Source: Eulemur rufifrons
Taxonomy: Eukaryota > Chordata > Mammalia > Primates > Lemuridae
Assembly (NCBI RefSeq): GCF_041146395.1
Contig: NC_091002.1
Span: forward strand, 7,620,501-7,684,500
Direction of reading: 5' to 3'
Length of the DNA stretch: 64,000 nucleotides
In this document: positions 60,640-64,000 of the stretch, in pieces
How positions within the stretch are numbered: position 1 is the first letter of the stretch
Layout of the letters: each line of letters starts with the position of its first letter
The notes under the pieces: model-generated
What the model was told of the DNA's origin: nothing
The model's database searches: none
What the model saw: only the letters and a program-made list of their open reading frames with translations
Position numbers and translations under genes: made by a program

Positions 60640-61970
60640 CCACCCCCACTTTGTCAAGAACACCTTCCGTGGAGGGGGGATCGGCCCTTCGATGGTGACG
60701 TAAACTGCCGATCACGTGCGTTTTGACTCTGTTTATGTTTTCCTTCAGCCATGCTCCCAGTATTTCCTGTGTATTACAAAATATGTATCAAAGTTAAATG
60801 TCAGTGTTATCAAAATCTTCCTTTATTGCTTCTGGCTTTTGAGCCATAGCTATTCCCCCTTGTAGGTTATAAAGAAATTCACTCACTACAAATTCCTTAG
60901 GTTAGTTTGTAGTTTCATTTTTACATTTCAATCTCTGATCCATTTGGGGTTTATTCTGGGATATACCATAGAGTCCATCCAATTTTATCTTTTCTAAGTG
61001 TTTATCCAGTTGTTCTGACAATGCTGAACATTACCCGAGCCCTGGGCGCCTGGACCCCTGCAGGGGGCTTAAGAAGCCCCCACCCCTCGTGCTCCAGCAA
61101 ATGGCTCCCTGCAAGGACCCTCCTCCCCACACGCCTGGGGCAGGACCACGACGGCCCCTTTTGTCCCAGGGCCAAGGCCAGCCCAGACCCTCCACGCGCC
61201 CATTGCTGGCCTAGTCCCCACTGAGCCACTGAGTCGGCACAAATGCTTGTTAGCCGAGCTCTGGCTGAGACCTGTCCTTCCTCCAGCCCCGAGCGGTGGC
61301 CCCCACCTGAGAGCAGCTGGCCTCGGGAAGACCTTTTCTGATGTCCTGTCCCAGGAGCACTGTCACCCCCTGTCCCACACTTGGTGCCTTCGGACCCCGT
61401 TTTCTCCTCTCTTTAAAAGAAACCTCCTTTCTCCTGACCCCCGAGACCCCCACAGATCTCATGGTCAGAGCTGAACTGTCCCCCCTCCCCTACTGCAACA
61501 GCCCCCCCCGCCCCACCCTTCAAATCAACCCTTGTTATAAAGTCTCTCCTTAGTAAGTCCAGATTTTTTATTCAATGATTCCAGCACCATTTATTAAAAA
61601 ATCCATTGCACCCCAGAGACCTGAGCTGCCCCCCCTCTCATGTGTTAAATTTCTGCATGTCTGGGCCTGTTTCCCATCTGGTCCTCTGACCTGGCTCTCC
61701 CACGTGCCGGAGTCTCTCTGCAGCACCTGCCCCCGGCGGCCTGCCTGACCACCCTCATCTGCTCTTCCACGGGAGCTTTCGAATCAACCTGTAGGAATAA
61801 AAGCTGTGGACGTTGTAACTGTGCCCAGGCTACATGTATGTATGATTTGTGGAGAATTTACACTTCATGCACGATAAGTCTTTTCGTACCAGAATATAGG
61901 ATGCCCCTTTAATTGTCCACAGGGTCCTTTTTTGTCTTCTGGAAGTTTTGAAGTTTTGGAAGTTTTCCTC
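60640..61970 (-). mobile_element. LINE-1 ORF2 fragment, antisense, interrupted by non-L1 DNA
   Basis: ATTTCAATCTCTGATCCATT (60927-60946) and TTATCCAGTTGTTCTGACA are antisense ORF2. The continuation CCAGCACCATTTATTAAAAA appears only at 61582. GTGGAGAATTTACACTTCAT (61850) continues it again. About 530 bp at 61021-61555 is not L1. Confidence 0.7.
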
Positions 61971-62439
61971 CTTTAGACGGAGCTAGTGAGCGGCCGTGGG
62001 TCCGGCCAGAGCCCCCGCGCTGGGCCGCAGCAGGCCGGACCGCACTGGACGGAGCCACCGTGCCGAGTGCCGCAGGATCAGACTGAGCTTTGAAACGGGC
62101 CAGTGTTTCTAGACATAGGAGATTCCAGTCAAGCTCAGATCGCGTAAGGACCTCCCGTCTGCTGTAACCTCCCAGGGAAGCCACCTCGCGGGGCCAGTCC
62201 GCTGTTGTCCTCTGGGTGCCCTCTCCAGCCTGCGCTGTCCGCGAAGCACCTCTCAGCTCGCCGGAAAGCTCACCCCATCTTACAGAATGAGGCTCTGCCA
62301 GACCCTAGTCTCGCAGATAGAAGCCAACTAGATCCTTCAGAGGCCGCCAGGGAGAACCTGTCCCAGCCTCTCTCCAGCTCCTGTGGGTGCCGGGTCCCTG
62401 GTGCTCCTGGGCTCACAGAAGCACCGCTCGATCGCGGCC

Positions 62440-62612
62440 TTCCTCCCCACGCAGCCTCTCCCTGTGCACCAGGCCCACCCTGGTGACCTCATCGTAACTC
62501 AATTCATTGTGTCGGCTTCACCCTATTTCCAAATAAGGTCGCGTTCTGAGGCCCTGGGCGTCAGGACTTCCACATATGGATTTCTGGGGACGCGGTTCAG
62601 GCTGCGACAGCT
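62440..62612 (-). mobile_element. MaLR/MLT1-like LTR fragment, antisense
   Basis: CCTATTTCCAAATAAGGTCG (62522-62541), then CAGGACTTCCACATATGGAT and TTTCTGGGGACGCGGTTC, are the antisense 5' part of an MLT1-type LTR. Confidence 0.75.
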
Positions 62613-62753
62613 CACATTGCTCCCTGTCACCTGCCACTGGTGAACTCAGTCACGTGGCCACACTTAGCTCCAAGGGGCACTGGGACACGGTCCAGTTGGG
62701 GGCTGGGGAGGAGGCCGAGCCCACTGCTGTTCTGCCGTAGACAGCTGCAAAGC

Positions 62754-62796
62754 GCTGTGCAGGGCGGGGGCTGTGCAGGGCGGGGGCTGTGCAGGA
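62754..62796. repeat. GC-rich 17-bp tandem repeat
   Basis: The unit GCTGTGCAGGGCGGGGG is repeated about 2.5 times. It is G-rich enough on this strand for possible G-quadruplex folding. Confidence 0.85.
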
Positions 62797-62799
62797 GGG

Positions 62800-64000
62800 G
62801 GGCTCCCGCCGGGGTGGCCTTTCCCCAGTACTGACCGGGGCCCAGCCTGTGCTAGGTTTGTTCTGGCGTTCGGCCCCATGAAGTGGGCATCCTTGACCCA
62901 TTTAATCCTAACTCACACATGCATGGTTGGGATGTGAACGGGGTCTTCCGTCCCACTCAGCCCCGCAGCCAGTCCAGCACCTTGTTTCACTGGGGGAGAC
63001 GTGGAGGCCGGGTGGGGTGGACACAACCGAGCCGGAGCCCAGGACGCCTCTACCTGGGGAAGCCGACTGGCCCCACCTGGCTCGTGTGCAGTGTGAGGAC
63101 CGGCCGCGGGCCGCGTGCTGCGCACTGAGGTACCTCCGAGCTGGCGTGCGCCGGGGACTCGGCCTTTTCCTTTGCAGTTCTGGGCGGGCCACGGGTGTGC
63201 AGCCTCCCGGCAGAGCTGCCGCGGCATTTGTGTGACTCGCGCTCCGAGGAGAACCCAGGCTGTGGGGAGAGGAGAGGGGCTGTCTCCCGGCTGACCCAGC
63301 CAAGCTGGCCGCACAGTCAGAGCTTCCTAAAGGCCGAGGGGGGCCCTGCCGCAGGGAGGTGACACAGCCAGAGCCTGGCACCTGACCACCATAGACAGAC
63401 CCCTTCCTGAGCTGTCCCTCACACCGGCTGTGTGGGCGCATGACCCACTCTGCACCAGCCACACTGAGGCCCTGAGGGCCCCCCGCATGGACGGGGCAGG
63501 ACGGGGCCTGTCTGTCTGCGAGTGAGTGCGGCTGGGAGGCCTGTGGAAGCCAGAGCAGGACTGCCACATGTAGAGCTTGCTAAGAAGGTGTCCAGATGGT
63601 CATCTGAGCCGAGGAGACGGAGGCCGAGAGGCCCTGGGTCAGGGGTGGTCAGAGGCCAGGATGGGCGTGTGGAAGGGGCCATGGGGTCGTTGCCACGCTG
63701 GGCAATGCTGAGGCTGGGGCTGGTGAGTGCCAGGTGTGACCAAGGTGGGCCTGGGTGGGAGCCAGGGCTGGGGTGGGGGTGGGAGAAACGGGCCATTGGC
63801 AGGGGCTGTCTAGGGTCCGTGCGTGTGGCTCTGTGCAGGGGTGTCCAGGCCATGGTGGCCTTGGGGTCCTGTGGCAGCTGGAGCACGGTTTGTTTCATCA
63901 GAGCAAGCGGGCACAGGTGAGACCGAGAGTGCCCTCTGCTCGGGGTGGGGGCAGGGCGGCTCCACCCCAGGGCCAGCGCCCAGGCCCCGCGGTGCCAGGT
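62800..64000. other. GC-rich intergenic DNA, no gene recognised
   Basis: High GC with overlapping open frames on both strands (for example minus 62908-63567), but no recognisable protein family, exon pattern or RNA gene. The window ends inside this stretch. Confidence 0.5.

Noticed and set aside
62908..63567. 219-codon minus-strand ORF near the right edge, considered as an ADRA2C or other exon
   Set aside because: The translation has no transmembrane segments or receptor motifs, and nothing matches ADRA2C.

Overview
This is mammalian, specifically primate, genomic DNA. The full-length SINEs are dimeric Alu elements. Several (2421-2755, 13625-13923, 30111-30410, 33784-34110) carry the left/right-arm wording and the A+T-rich linker insert that I associate with lemur-type Alus, so a strepsirrhine primate, most likely a lemur, is the best guess. 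Species is an inference; I cannot search a database.

There is one confident protein-coding gene, LRPAP1 (receptor-associated protein, RAP), on the minus strand from the start codon at 23959 to the stop at 6117. I could rebuild all eight coding exons with GT-AG introns and consistent phases. They give an intact 360-residue product (human: 357) ending in the ER-retrieval signal HNEL. Its CpG-rich promoter lies at about 23.6-24.26 kb and carries two ZNF143-type sites and an RFX X-box-like site. The human counterpart is in 4p16.3, between DOK7 and the gene-poor stretch leading to ADRA2C, and the rest of this window fits that setting.

Layout: 1-4.4 kb is LINE-1 debris in both orientations with one young Alu. 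4.4-5.8 kb is unremarkable sequence downstream of LRPAP1. 5.8-24.0 kb is LRPAP1, with Alu, MIR and MER2 copies in its introns. 24.3-64 kb is intergenic: L1/HAL1-like, L2, MIR, MaLR-type LTR and Alu remnants, a truncated 5S rRNA pseudogene, and three large TGGA/TCCA tandem arrays (27.5, 38.4-38.8 and 48.25-49.47 kb). I found no second protein-coding gene to the right of 24.3 kb. The long ORFs there are repeat-derived or chance ORFs in GC-rich DNA.

I see no undescribed multi-gene system. The most interesting signals concern genome dynamics. Two 3'-truncated, tail-less retrocopies (5S rRNA and Alu) have perfect target-site duplications. The 5S copy sits at the same target site as an Alu. All three TGGA arrays abut the 3' terminus of an ancient L2 element, as if grown from its terminal tetranucleotide repeat. 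A (CTG)9 tract lengthens the LRPAP1 signal-peptide core. A MER2 transposon ends about 20 bp from an LRPAP1 splice donor.
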